A stretch of 64,000 nucleotides of DNA from contig NC_090437.1 in the NCBI RefSeq assembly GCF_031143425.1, forward strand, positions 847,491,978 to 847,555,977, in the 5' to 3' direction. The stretch comes from Pleurodeles waltl (taxonomy: Eukaryota > Chordata > Amphibia > Caudata > Salamandridae). Positions 1 through 12,064 of the stretch are shown here, piece after piece (within the stretch, counting starts at the first letter, position 1; every line of letters starts with the position of its first letter). A program made the position numbers and the translations under genes. Below the pieces are notes generated by a model. It searched no databases, had not been told where the DNA came from, and saw nothing but the letters and a program-made list of their open reading frames with translations.

Positions 1-440
1 TGGCAGTTTAAAACTGCATGAAAGGTTACAGTGGGAAGTGTGAGACTTGTTATGCAGTGCTAATTCTGTGGGTGGCACAATTAGTGCTGCAACCCACTAG
101 TAGCATTGAATTTACATGCCCTGGGTACAGGCAGTTCCATTTACTAAGGACTTAGAAGTGAATTAAATATGATGTATGTCAGTTTTACCATGTATAAGAA
201 AGAGAGCGTAAGCACTTTACCTCTGGTTAGCAGGGGAAAAGTACACAGATTCTTAAAAGACCACAAAAACAGGTTCAGCAAAAGAAGGCAAAAAATATGA
301 GGGTGACCCTGCAGAAAGAGCCTGTTTAAACAACTATGCATACAAAAGGGAATGGATGCAATTCTGGTACCGTACTGTTGCTGCCGGTGGTGTAGTCCCC
401 TATCTCCAACCTCCACCCCTTCCACGAGCTCCCTTCCGTC
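1..440 (-). repeat. Diverged LTR fragment, same broad family as the solo LTRs
   Basis: On the minus strand this stretch resembles the first third of the solo LTR at 3153-5491. The shared part includes the segment that reads on the plus strand as a 'gtggcacaattagtgctgcaa' type block near 70-95, followed by an 'agcattgaatttacatgccctggg' type block. Divergence is clearly higher than between the two solo LTRs, so it is an older or different subfamily. Both ends are lost: the window edge cuts one side and the other fades near 440. No coding region is present. Confidence 0.6.
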
Positions 441-607
441 CAAGTCTAGATAATTCCTCCTGCAGGAAACAATAATGACTGCGTGATTTAGGATTAGATG
501 CAGATTATCCCCTTTATAAGGTATCAGTGCTCTCAGCTTGGATGGGCCACAGTCTTCTCAGACTCTCCGCCATACATGTAAACCTCACTATCTTGGGTGT
601 AGTGACT

Positions 608-750
608 CAGGTCTGTTGCAATTGTTATCTTGGTCACCATAGAACAGGTCAGTCACAATTGTTGTCTGGGTCACAGAAGTGGAGGTCACTTGTGATTGTT
701 GTCTTGGTCACAATGGTGCAGGTCAGGCACAGTTGTTCTATGTGTCGCAA
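608..750. repeat. 37-bp minisatellite, about 3.7 units
   Basis: Units begin at 608, 645, 682 and 719, which is exactly 37 bp apart. Each unit holds a 'caggtc' start and an 'attgttgtcttggtcac' core with a few substitutions. The constant spacing shows a true tandem array. The short open frames across it are chance products of the repeat. Confidence 0.8.
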
Positions 751-2439
751 CAGCAAGTCATCCACATGCCCATGGCTTCCAGCTGAAAACTGCAAATAGA
801 AGAGTCTGCTACCTGCAGACAAATGTGTCATGCAGATTGCTTTCATCTGTACTTCTCCTCTGGCTGATCCTGTCAATATTAGGGTCTAACTGCACCTTGG
901 TCCCCTTGGACAGTACCTCTTACTGCAGGGTTGGCTGGCTCCTGCCCTATCTCAGCAGGCTGGGTTATGCTCTAGGCATGTCAGATCAGAAGAACAGCTT
1001 CTAACAGCAAGGTAAAGACTCAAGTGATGTCCCCCCAACTCCGGGGAGCTTCTTGTCAAGTAGACACCAGCTCTGATTGCAGGCTTTAGAGTACTCAGAG
1101 GAGGGCAGGGGAACATGATTGTAAACCCTTGCAGGGGACATTCTTCTTCCAACAACACAACTTCTACTGACATGTTTTCTAGTTAGATATGCACATCAAA
1201 ATAAAAGTCAGCGGTACAGAAACATATATTTATTAAATCTACTAGCAAGTCAATCTAATGTTTGTAAATAGGCATTGAGGTTCAAAATTTATTAATGAGC
1301 ACTGACAAAAGCAATACCGACAGCATTCAATTGGGGATTAATATTGGATGCCCCATAGTTTGTACTTTCTTATAGAGGACATTATGCCTATTTGAGGTAT
1401 AAACTGAAATGGGGGCAGTGTTACACCAGCATGCAGCCCAAAGAAGTCTTTCGCTGATTGACTGTCTTACTTCTCTTACTAAAATAGTTTTCTTGAGCTG
1501 CTCAGTGTCTTTGATTCTGCAGTGAACGCACATAGTGGAAACCTACCCTCTCTGTGGAGAGAGTTGCACGCTGTGAAGAATCCAGTGCATGTACAGTTCT
1601 GGATGCTCTAACCTTAACCAGCAGGTTAAAGAACTCCAAGGGACATCTGCCACTGGGATGCACACCAGTGCCAGCTGCTGTCACAAGTGTTCCAGAGGTG
1701 TGCCGGAATAATGTTCTTTTACCTGTACCACTGAGACAATAGCTGTTATAAGTGTCACTCTACTGTACCCAGGAACCTTGAGGAACTGACATGGCTTACT
1801 AGGCTACAGACTGCTTGAGTTTCCCATAACTGTTTCCTTTAGTTGGCATGCCATTGTTGTAGTAACTGCAGTCATTTTCTGTGAAGGAATTATACTTCTC
1901 ACTTTCAGCAAGTACTCTTTACTCCTGAACAATTTCCTGAACTGTACAGGCATAGTGTATCTTCGTATTTTTGATAACTCAGGCCCCTAATGACCTTTCT
2001 CCTTCTGGCCCAAATTATTCACTTAAACCTAAGGCATTTAATTCACAACAGAACGGTGGGATGGTGGATAGGTTGCTTCTTTCAAATTCATTCAGTGGCA
2101 GTATTACTTTGTTGAAAGGGAGGTGCCAATTTAATACTCATGACAACGAGTGTGTCACCAAAGTCCTGACATTAAAATCTATGGGTAATTGGGTGGTTTC
2201 TGGCATGGAACTGTGTACGTACTGGGAGATTGTGATACTGGTATGAAATGTGCACTTATCAAGGGCAATGTAACATAAATATTTGACTCTAAAGGGGCAC
2301 TGTGATCCAGCAGCTGGAGCAATATCAAATCATTACACACTTGTGCACATACACAACTACTGCACATAATGGAGCATATAGAGATATTTTTTCTGTGTTT
2401 GTTACATAAATAGTTATTAATAATTTATTCTCACATTAT
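751..2439. other. No recognisable gene or repeat
   Basis: I see only short chance frames on both strands. No splice-bounded exon, tandem repeat or mobile-element motif could be supported. The interval has ordinary A/T-rich composition and may be unique sequence or an old repeat beyond recognition. Confidence 0.5.
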
Positions 2440-3152
2440 TATGGAACACATGCACATCAGCCTACAAACTAACAATAGCTCCACCCGGATGGGCACTTTA
2501 ACATACAGACCTCTTGGACCACAAAGCATTGTCAGTAACTTGATCTCTGACTTCATTACCCCCTCACCATCAACTCCAAGGATTTCCCATTGTTCAGTGA
2601 TTTCTATTTCCATCTGGAAAAGCCCTCTGATCACTGCTCCAACCTACTAGAGAGCCCGCAAAACGTAAGACTTTCCTAGCTCCTTACAGATCCCACACAG
2701 AGTGCAGGACACACTGTAGATGAAATCCTAATGCCCGGCAACAGCATCAGCTAACATTTCGCTTCACCACTCACCTGGACCGACCACTCCATCATCCACT
2801 TCAAAATCTCCATGCCACGAGCCAAATCTCCCATCGGCACCAACCTACTCAGCTCGAACTGAAAAAGAACAAAAGAAACTGACCTGCGCAGCACACTCAA
2901 AACAGACCAGCCTACCATCTACAACCTAGATGAGAATGTTACCAAATTCAACAGTGGATCACTAACTGTGCGGATGCCTTTTCACCCATCAAAACTCATA
3001 AACACTGCAGGACCAAAAAACAGACCTCCTGGTACACGGAAGAACTCTGGGACTCCCCAAGACACTACAAGCAGCTGGAAAGTAAGTGGAGAGCCATTCA
3101 TGATGCCAACATCAGATCAATCTACAAGGCTGCATTCAGGCACTGGCACCAC
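2440..3152 (+). pseudogene. LINE-A, 5' part: endonuclease C-terminus and linker (L2/CR1 group)
   Basis: Scattered plus-strand frames read as the end of an apurinic-type endonuclease and the linker before reverse transcriptase. Around 2715-2815 a 'GHTVDEI' block is followed about 20 residues later by 'TWTDHSIIHFKI', the usual endonuclease C-terminal pattern (the GHTLD motif, then SDH) in this LINE group. The following 300 bp read as a basic linker in changing frames. Frameshifts and stops are frequent. The sequence breaks at 3152 where a solo LTR is inserted, and the same LINE resumes at 5497. The 5' end is not defined. Confidence 0.7.
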
Positions 3153-5491
3153 TATTAGACTTGGCATCCTTGGCGTGGTCTCCCCTAACTTTTTACCTCT
3201 GTTTCCTAGGTTGTTGATGTGTGCTAAACTCTGGTTTTGCTGATTTTGTTACTCTGGGCACTTTATCACTGCTATCTAGTGCTAAAGTGCAAGACCTCCT
3301 ATGTAAAATGTAGGTGTAATTGGCTTACCATGATTGGCATATTTGATTTACTAGTATGTCCCTAGTACAGTGCACTAGAGGTGCCCGGGGCTTCTAAACC
3401 AAACGCTACTGGTGGGCCTGCAGCACTGATTGTGCCCCCCACATGAGTAGCCCCGTAAACATGTCTCAGACCTGCCACTGCAGTGTCTGTGTGTGCAGTC
3501 TTGCACTGCTAATTTGACTTGGCAAGTGTACCCACTTGTCAGGCCTAAATCTTACCTTTTTATACATGTAAGGCACCCCTAAGGTAGGTCCTAGGTAGCC
3601 CCACAGGCAGGGTGCAGTGTATGTTAAAGGTGGGACATGTACTTATGTGTTTTGCATGTCCTGACAGTGAAATACTGCCAAATTTGGTTTTTACTCTTGC
3701 AACGCTTATCTCTCTCATAGGTTAACATGGTGGCTGTCTTTACGTGTTATTAAAGTGCAGATTCCCTTTGGGGGCAAATAGAAATGTGGAGTTTAGGGTC
3801 TCTCAGCTGTCAGTTTGAAAACACATCTTTTGGTGAAGTTGGTTTTTAGATTGTATGTTTGAAAATGCCACTTTTAGAAAGTAGTCAGTTTCACAGTTGG
3901 GCTGGTTGCACCTCTCTCTAGACAGGTACACAAAGTAGGCTGGGATGTAGCCTGCATATCATGATGAGCCATCTGTGCTGGAATGGAGGGGAGGAGGGGT
4001 CACTCACACCTGAATGGGCTGTGCCTGTCCTCACATAATGCAGTCTCCAACCTCCTGGTGTGTGGCTGGGATCTGGCCTGGACAAGAAAGGACCTGACAG
4101 ACACTTGAGACTTTACTTTGAAGTTTGCCAACTTCAAAGGCAGGAAGGGGTATAAGTATTGTACTCAAAACCCCTGACTTTAGATTACTTCAAGGATTCA
4201 AGAGGAACCTCTGCCTGGAAAAGAGCTGAAGATCAGAAGAGAAGTGCTGCCCTGGCCTGTGGCTGTGCTGTGTTGGGCTATCCTGCAGTTGCTCCCTCTG
4301 CCTGTGCAAGGGGACAGAGACTGGACTTTGTTGCATTTCTGCTTGAGAAGTGACTCAAAGGGCTTTGAGTAGAGCTTGCCTCCTGTTTTGAATGCCTCTG
4401 GTTCAGCAAAGGCTTCACCAACCAGACCTGAGTCTACATGCGTGCCATTCCAGTTCCTGGACCCCTGGAAGTGAATTCCTGGAGACAAAACAGTCTAACG
4501 ACACCAGACGACGCCGTGAGACTTCGCAAAGGATACCGCTGCCTGGAACAGCAATGCCGCTTGCCCTGAGGCCGTGGGCCTCGTTGAGTGCGATTAATCC
4601 GACGACCCTGTAAACTGACACCGCTACCCCAGATCTGCGACGCCACCCGCCCGAGGCTGTGGACCTCGTAGAAGTCTGACAACCCTGGAGGCCTTGCGTC
4701 GCTGCGGCTGCTGATCCTGCCCGACTTCGCTGACACCGCAGTGTTGTAAGACCAATGTCCGTGAAGATTTGATGCCATCACAGCCCCAGCGGCCCTGTGA
4801 CGTCATCGCGACCCCGTGAGGTTGCCCAGCAGCATCGTGACTCTGCCGGACTTCGCATCTGCCGGAGCCAAGGGACCAACTTTGCATATGACGCTGCTTC
4901 ACCTTCTCCATCCTGTAGTGAGCACCTGACACCACTGTGCGATGCCACTGTCCTTCTGCCCCATGGCACCGGAATCAACGCTGCATCGGACCCAGCGAAG
5001 CCACTCACCCTGACTCCATGCACCAACCTGTTTTCTACTTGTTTCTTAAGGTACTGTACCTGGTGGTTGAACGACTTGGTAAACGGCACCATTGGCGTTG
5101 CATTGTAGGAAAAGACTCCGTGACGGCAACGCATGATACCAACTTGCAGTATTTGTGCCTCGAAGCACTGTTTTCATACTTTGCTAAATTTGAATTTTTA
5201 ACTGTATATTGTATATTTCTATCGTATTTGGTTTTGTTTATTTAGATAAAATATTTACTATTTTTCTAAACCTGTGCTGTGTCCTTTTGTAGTGGTCCAC
5301 TGTATTGCTGTGTGTGGTTGTACAAATACTTAACACATAGTCTCTGCGTTAAGCCTGTCTGCTCGTGCCAAGCTACCAAGGGGTTGAGCTGGGGTTAACT
5401 GAGTGTGATTCTCCTTTACCCTGACAAGAGTAAGGGCTCTTGCTTGGACAGGGGTTAACCTGACTGCCAACCAAAGACCACATTTCTAACA
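3153..5491 (+). mobile_element. Solo LTR, 2339 bp, nested in LINE-A
   Basis: The ends are 'TATTAGAC...TTTCTAACA', close to the TGTTAG...CTAACA ends of LTRs, with the second base changed from G to A. ACCAC flanks it on both sides (3148-3152 and 5492-5496), a perfect 5-bp target duplication. Removing the LTR plus one ACCAC copy rejoins LINE-A. No gag or pol frame is present, so this is one LTR left by recombination or a non-autonomous unit. A second copy lies at 29180-31435 in the opposite orientation. The segment 4490-5120 is GC- and CpG-rich, built of loosely repeated units, and holds a perfect CRE palindrome (TGACGTCA, 4798-4805). Superfamily is unassigned; a 5-bp duplication fits Ty3/gypsy-like elements. 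Confidence 0.85.
4798..4805. promoter_or_regulatory. CRE-type palindrome inside the solo LTR
   Basis: TGACGTCA is an exact cAMP-response-element palindrome. It lies in the CpG-rich internal part of the LTR, where promoter elements are expected. Whether it is bound is unknown, and an 8-mer can occur by chance in 64 kb. Confidence 0.3.
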
Positions 5492-5496
5492 ACCAC

Positions 5497-7275
5497 CTTC
5501 TGGGAGACACCAAGAGAAGATCTCTCACTGACTGGATCGAAGCTAGCTCCAACAATGACAAAGAGATATTTGCTTTCATCAAGGAGTTTACTACTACAGA
5601 AGCCTGAGCCAACGCCATCACCCCATCCAGGAACTCAACAACAACCTTGCCAAATTACCCCACAGGAAAATAGAAAATATCTACAATAACGTTGATAAAT
5701 AACTGAACCCCAAGGACCTGATTAGCAACATACCCACCTCCCACACAGACATACACCTAAGCTACTGGAGAACACTCACCCAGGACTACACCATTTCAAT
5801 CAAGAAAACCGTACACTATGGGGCTCCACAGACCCCTGTCACATCATATCTACAAATTGGGAGAACCTTCCTAACTAACATCATCATCATTTCCGCATCC
5901 TTCCCTGAGGACTAGAAATATGGTCCAGTCATGGCACTCATCAAGAAATCTTCGACAGACGCTAACCAGATGATGAACGTCTACCCCCATCTCCCTACTA
6001 CCGTATCCAGCAAAAGTTATAGAGAAGATAATCAACTATCAATTCACCAACCACCTGGAACACTGCAATCTTCTTGACCACAGTCAATCTGGTTTTCGAA
6101 GCAACTGTAGTACGGAGCAACACTCATCGTCACCACAGTTGAATTCCGCACCTTACTGGACTGAGGAGAGACAGCAGCTATCGAAAGACTACACACAACA
6201 GGCAGTCAAGATCCAGCCCTCCAATTAATATGCTTTTTCCCCATACGAAGAACACAGAGAGTCAGACTACCACCCTACACATCAGAGCCCATGGATGTGA
6301 TCTGCGGAGTCCCTCAAGGATCATCTCTCAACCCTACCCTGTTCAACATTTACATGGCACCACTCGTCGACGTCATGAGATCTCACATCTCCATCATTTT
6401 CTATGCCGACCAGGACCAGATCTAACTTCACCAAATGCATCAATGATCTGCATAGCAGAATAGATTAAATCCATCTGCCCGAAACTCAACTCAGACAAGA
6501 TGGAAATGCTGATTCTCTGGAACAAGAACTCCCCCTGGGACTCCAACTGGTCGCCATCAGAGCTTGCTCTAACACCTATACCCGCTAGCCATGCAAGAAT
6601 CCTGGGAATCATCTTAGAAGACAAACTTAACATGGCCTCACATGTGAACATTCAGCTCCTCCTTCTTCCACATACTAGACATCCTCAGAAAAAATCTTCA
6701 TATGGATCCTTGTGAGCACCAGGCATATTGTCACTTAAGCCCTTGTCACTAGCAAACTAGCTACAGCAATGCACTATATCCCAGAATCTCCAACCATCTC
6801 CTTCACTGACTTAGTCCATCCAGAACGCTGCAGCTAGAGTCATCCTGGACCTCCCACATCACACACACATCACATCACACCTCAGAGAAGTCCACTCACT
6901 GATGATACATAAATGCTGCCAATTCAAACTTCTCATGCATGTATGCATACAGGGCCCTGCACAGCATAGGACCAACATACTTCAACAGCTGCCTTCACTA
7001 CCAGCAACACACCAGACTCCTACTCTTACCCTTACTCTTGCTTGTACACACTCCCTATATCCACAAAAGCAGAACGGGTGGAACAGCCTTCTCCTACATT
7101 GCACCCAGAACATGGAATTACTTCCCTTCATCTATCAGGGTCTCCTCCTCGCTTCTTAAATTCTGCAAACGACTGAAGTCCTAGCTCTTCAACTAACCCC
7201 CAGCAGATCACCTACAAATCTGCTCCAGCAACTGAATACCCTTCGCACTCTACAAATTCAAGTGCCAGAATACAA
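5497..7275 (+). pseudogene. LINE-A, 3' part: reverse transcriptase and 3' end (L2/CR1 group)
   Basis: This continues LINE-A after the solo LTR. Reverse-transcriptase blocks follow in the right order: an 'MALIKKSSTDAN' block near 5932-5965, a 'SGF' block with 'STE' near 6080-6120, 'VPQGSSLNPTLFNIYMAP' near 6310-6363, and the catalytic box near 6398-6414, which reads FYADQD instead of YADD. A 'LNSDKMEMLILW' thumb block (about 6490) and a long C-terminal extension (about 6830-7190) come next. The 3' end has a 'cttcgcactctacaaattc' tail at 7247-7265, similar to L2-type 3' tails. Many stops and frameshifts show it is dead. Confidence 0.85.
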
Positions 7276-7484
7276 AGAAAAAGACCTGGACTAGAGCAGC
7301 TAGTCACACATTGGACCTAAGACAATTAGCAGGTCTCCTGATCATGCCCTTACCTCAGTGCACACCTTTCCAGTACCACATGGTCATCATCACGCATTTA
7401 AGCAGGCACTCACACAGACACAGCACAATCCAGCAGTCACATCAGACACAATCACATCCAGTGATGTTGCACACATGCCACTCC

Positions 7485-7560
7485 TGTGTGTGTGAGAGAG
7501 AGAGAGTGTGTTTGTGTGTGGGGGTATTTGCACGTGTTTTGTGTGCGTGTGTAGTACTGC
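7485..7560. repeat. GT/GA-rich simple-sequence tract
   Basis: Mixed (TG)n and (GA)n runs follow the LINE-A 3' end. Such tracts often trail LINE copies, but no target duplication could be defined here. Confidence 0.6.
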
Positions 7561-7569
7561 TGATATCCG

Positions 7570-9853
7570 CAATTCCAATGTTCCGTAAGTTAGGGAAGTG
7601 TGCACTTCTATTGTCAGTGCACTTTGTGTGCTGGTGAAGTCTGGTAACCACAATTTAACTGGAGAAAAATCAAAATGATTGGCATTGCTAATGCTTGTTC
7701 TACTTACAATACTGAGATAGTTTTAGCCAAACGAACTGCGTGGACCTTGGTTCTGTTGGTGTAAAAACACTTAACTAATGGCTATGAGATGATGAGGAAT
7801 GTTTGTTATCTACTGAGTTCTGTATTTGCAGATTCCCACTGCCGAGGCAAGGTAAGAAAGCCTTTTGTTGCAGAAAACAGTCTATAAAAACAGAAGTCTA
7901 CTCTTCCAATTCGAATATCAGCCCTTAATGTAGCAGTATGTCAACGTAAGTAATTTGTCACTAGCTTTTCAAAGGAACAGGCTCATTTGGGTCCTTGTTC
8001 TGCCTCTTTCGGGAGCCTTTACTTGCAACAAGCTGTTTGAAATGTTAGACAGCTGCGGACATTGTTCTCGTGTGTGGCGATTTCTGCCAAGCCTCTTGAG
8101 ATTTCTGAGTAGTGTTATCATAGCGCCTCTTCACCTCCCTCACCCTTGTGCGAGCAGATTCACTGAAGCGAGTATGCCCTCCTCTCTCTTTCACTGCCTG
8201 ACAAGGCAGTCGATCAGTCTGCATGAACGAAGCTTCATTTGTTCAGTCATATACATACCTATCTAATTATGATTCATTACATAAGGTTTTTGATATTGCA
8301 TGGATCAGTGCCCCTTTATAGAAGACACATTTTTATTTCAACAAGGGCAGTTAAAACACTGTACACAGGGCACAGCTGTGCTTGGGGAAATCTGCTTGCA
8401 GAAATTAGGTGTAATTAGGTGTGGGAAGGTGTACACAATTGGGACAGTACTAGACAGTACGTTCGTTTAACTAATTTACATTACATAAAATAGTGTGTCA
8501 AATATTATGACTAATACGGTGGTCAAGAATTTACTAGGATACTTAATTCCCAAGAACAAGCTTTGGTAAATTAAAAATAATGCAGGGTGTCTTCTAGGAA
8601 TGTGTGAGAAGTTGCTTGCTGGCATTCGTCGTGTGTCGAAGCATGTTGACAGCAATTTTTTAACTTTTTAACATGGCCCTTTAGGAATTATCCCCAATGT
8701 ATTAACTTTTAATACGTTTTACCGTTAATTTTCGGCGCTGACGGTATATTTTTAATTTCAAGCTGCTGGCAACTGTGGAGAAAGGCAAAAATATCTTGTA
8801 ATAATGGTAATCAGGGTACCGGACATTTTTTCTGCTATGCACCTTTATGAACACATGGAAGGTATCGCTAGAAGATGAAGTGGAAATACACGGAGCCATT
8901 GTGGAGCTATTCCGCTTCAACTGTGCACCTCTATCTATTTTTCAGAGAAGTCTCCAGTCGCTTTTTACTTCTGGAATGTGTTGAAGAACCCGATGGCGGC
9001 AAAATGTTCTCCTTGGTTTATTGCCCAAGTTAATGAGCTTAAATCTAAGTATACCATATGTGACTGCAGGCTTTGCGATTCGTGGACTACTTCTTTTATG
9101 CGGTAATTACCAGGATATTTTATATTCGTGGCCTGAACGTTTTTTCACGTGTTACAGGAACAAATAAGATTCAGAACTAACATAGATTTAAGGATGATTG
9201 AACATTATGACTAATGTATATTATCTGGTGGTAAAGCAATCCACTTAAAAAAACGTCTGGCTTGGCATCCCAGGCATTTATAAAGTAAAACAAAAAGTAG
9301 AACTTCTGTTATGTAATCTCATCCACAACTGCGTCTATTCCCTGGATACTTCTATAAACAGTTAGACCAAACACAATCTCTCCAGGAAATTCCTAACTTC
9401 TAACCTTTCGGGGTCAAAGAATGCAGAAGACAGCTTTTTGTCTTGAAAAGCGACCCCAGTCCAGTTCTACTCCAAACAAACTTTCAGATGTTATCTAGGG
9501 AAAGCCTCAAGAGGTTTCACAGCTAACCCTCAAGATCAACAGTAGCACTTTGTGTGTCCCTTGCTGCACACACTCGCCAAGTAATGACATGAAATAGGAC
9601 ACGACGCACAAACCGCTCATTGATGTCACACTATCAAAAACAGCTCTATTTCAAATTCGTGTTTTGGCTTGGTTCCTGACATTGTTTACCAAATTACAAA
9701 AATGCATGCATGTGTCAATCAATATATATTTATATCAAACGTAACCTGCAGTGAAGGACATTTTCATCTCCGTGAGTAATGGGCATAGGCAGAGTTTACA
9801 CCCCAACCCTCACACATACTCTCTCTCTCTAAAAATAAATATATATATATTTT
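7570..9853. other. No recognisable gene or repeat
   Basis: There are only short chance frames. No reverse transcriptase, transposase, tandem array or RNA gene was seen on either strand. A/T-rich stretches near 9715-9850 lead into the fold-back element that follows. Confidence 0.5.
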
Positions 9854-10320
9854 CCACTAAAAAAACACAAAGGTTAGAGGAACATTATAGTTAGGTTCAG
9901 ATTTTAAACGCACAAAACCATGGAAATTCAGCACAAATTAGTTATAGTTATACTTATCTCAAGACACTTTAACTCGTACTCTAAGGTAACTATAACTCAC
10001 GCCCCTGCCATGCAGGTTTTCTCATCAATAATTTTCTTGCAAATGTTGCAGTGATATTATCAATGATGTCATAGAAGATGTCATTACTGATGTATTATGT
10101 GGATTAAATAGCAGTGTATGGTGGGGGCAGGAGTTATAGTTACCTTAGAGCACGAGTAATAGTGTCTTGAGAAAAGTATAACTATTAGTGTTGAATTTCT
10201 ATGGTTTTGTGAATGTAAAATCTGAACCTAACTATAACGTCTGTCTAACGTTTAGTTTTTGTAGTTAATTTCTAGTGTATTTTTAAACAACTTGTAACTT
10301 TCGTTTTTTTTCCAGTGGAT
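9854..10320. mobile_element. Fold-back (MITE-like) element, copy 1
   Basis: Two inverted arms of about 125 bp (about 9883-10010 and 10115-10238) match with few differences and enclose roughly 100 bp of A/T-rich DNA. Both arms carry the block 'aaggtaactataactc' or its complement, and 'attatagttaggttcag' or its complement at the outer side. Outside the arms are poly-A/T ends with 'cacaaaggtta' on the left and its degenerate complement on the right. No coding capacity is seen. A second copy is at 26737-27062 and derived pieces are at 19850-20456 and 21450-21680. Confidence 0.8.
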
Positions 10321-11647
10321 TTCTAAGGTTTTTTAACATTAAATTACCTTTCATTAATCCAATCCTCGCCACCCCCCATAGGCATCCAACCCCATGTCAT
10401 GCATGGCCCTTCCATGCGTGCGGTGGGGGATGGCCGCAGGTGCTTTTCAACATGGAATTCCAGAGAAAATACCCTTGTTTTGCCTTGGATAAGTACAATA
10501 TGTTAGGAGAATTTGTCCTTTACAGAAGTAGAGCTGCTTATTTATTCAAGAAGAGTCCACACTTTTGTGCAAAATGTCTACCCAAATGGAGCATTATCTA
10601 CTGGCTAGTTAGTAAGTGCTACATTGTTGGATAAATATATAGTGCACATTCTACTATACCACAGCATAAAGGTCCACAAGGTAATGCTGCCAGTGACTAT
10701 GTCTGATGTAATTTTGGCAATGTGAATGATGCCACCAGATTGCCCCAGTATACCGACCAACATAAATCAACACCATGTGATTAAAACAGACAATCCGCAG
10801 AGCTATCAACATATTGAATATCCAACCATAGATCATCCAAAATATTCTCTTTGTACTTTATCCCATTCCTATTATAGTGGCCCAAATCTACCACGCATAT
10901 TATATAAACAAAGACTTACACATTATCAAGCTCTATAAATAATGTACAGGACATACATCATCAACTATTCATTGTCTCCACAATTTACCACACCCCTCCT
11001 ATCCATAAAGGATAAATTAGACCTTGTATATTACAAAGTCCTCCTGCAGATGAGTAAACTCACAGAAGACTATATTTAGGATTCAATTGACTAAAGGTCT
11101 GAAAGTCATCTCAGCATATTTGTTAGAGAAGGGTATTTACCACAAGTCGGTTTTACTCTTATTCCTTCCAGATGCCACAGTCCCTAAAAGGAACAAGATG
11201 AAAAAGTATATGCCTGTGTTACTATCCTACTACAATTCAGTCCACTGTGTTGCCTCTTTCCCTCTGCTACTTAAATTGCAGTGAAGATCTAATTACAATT
11301 TTAAACTAAACAATGAATAACTACCTGGTACTACAGCCCAAGCACAAAACAACAAAGAACACAATGTGAAAACAGCATCCTAATACCTTTGTTGTTGCAA
11401 TCATTTGTCGATCCCAAAAAGTATAAACCTAACTTCTTAGCAATTCTGAACCCACCACGCTGATGCCTACTTATTCCATACATTGCCAACTCATAATCGC
11501 ATAGCTTCAATGTAGGGTGAATCTGTTCAAAAACCTCAGCCATGCTGTAACCACACATTGCTACATGAACCCCTCTTCCACAAATACCTTTAAAAAACCT
11601 TCCTCGTTGGTAGCCATAATCCTCTATTCATAGTTATAAATAGTTCT
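10321..11647. other. No recognisable gene or repeat
   Basis: Short frames (for example 10440-10634 and 11087-11284) have no recognisable motif, no splice context and no compositional signature. I treat them as chance. Confidence 0.45.
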
Positions 11648-11845
11648 TAAGGCCAACTCAGTTGCAGGCAAATGTGTATACATTTGACATTGGATCATTT
11701 CTATATCAAGTGGTAGTCAGGCCACAACACTCCACCATCTTAATGTCTTTAGACTGCACCTATATCATTGCGAAATGTACTCTGTGCTGTTACAACAAGT
11801 CTTCCACTCATAAGGTGGTAAAATAAACTATTTCAAATGGGGGTT
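11648..11845. repeat. Left copy of a long direct repeat
   Basis: This stretch resembles 15035-15245, about 3408 bp downstream in the same orientation. Shared blocks in order are 'taaggccaac', a 'caaatgtgtatacattt'-like block, 'ccaccatctta', 'tatatcattgcgaaa' and 'ccactcataaggtg'. It borders the LTR-like element. It may be a short terminal repeat of that element, or a host repeat present on both sides. Confidence 0.55.
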
Positions 11846-12064
11846 CTGGTTGTCAGAATATGCACCCTGTACAAGCAGGAACGACCACTCTAGTCAGGGT
11901 AAGCTACTTAGCGATAACCTGTGCTCACCCTCTGGAAGCTTGGCACAGAGCAGCCAGGCTTATCTAAAGAGGCAATGTGTAATGTATTTATGCAACACAC
12001 ATACAGTAACAAACTAACAACACCACAAAAAGTCTCCACACAGGTTTAGCACAATAGACACTAA

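Noticed and set aside
7390..7653. Frames on both strands with Cys/Val-rich or His/Thr-rich text
   Set aside because: They follow from the GT/GA simple-sequence tract.
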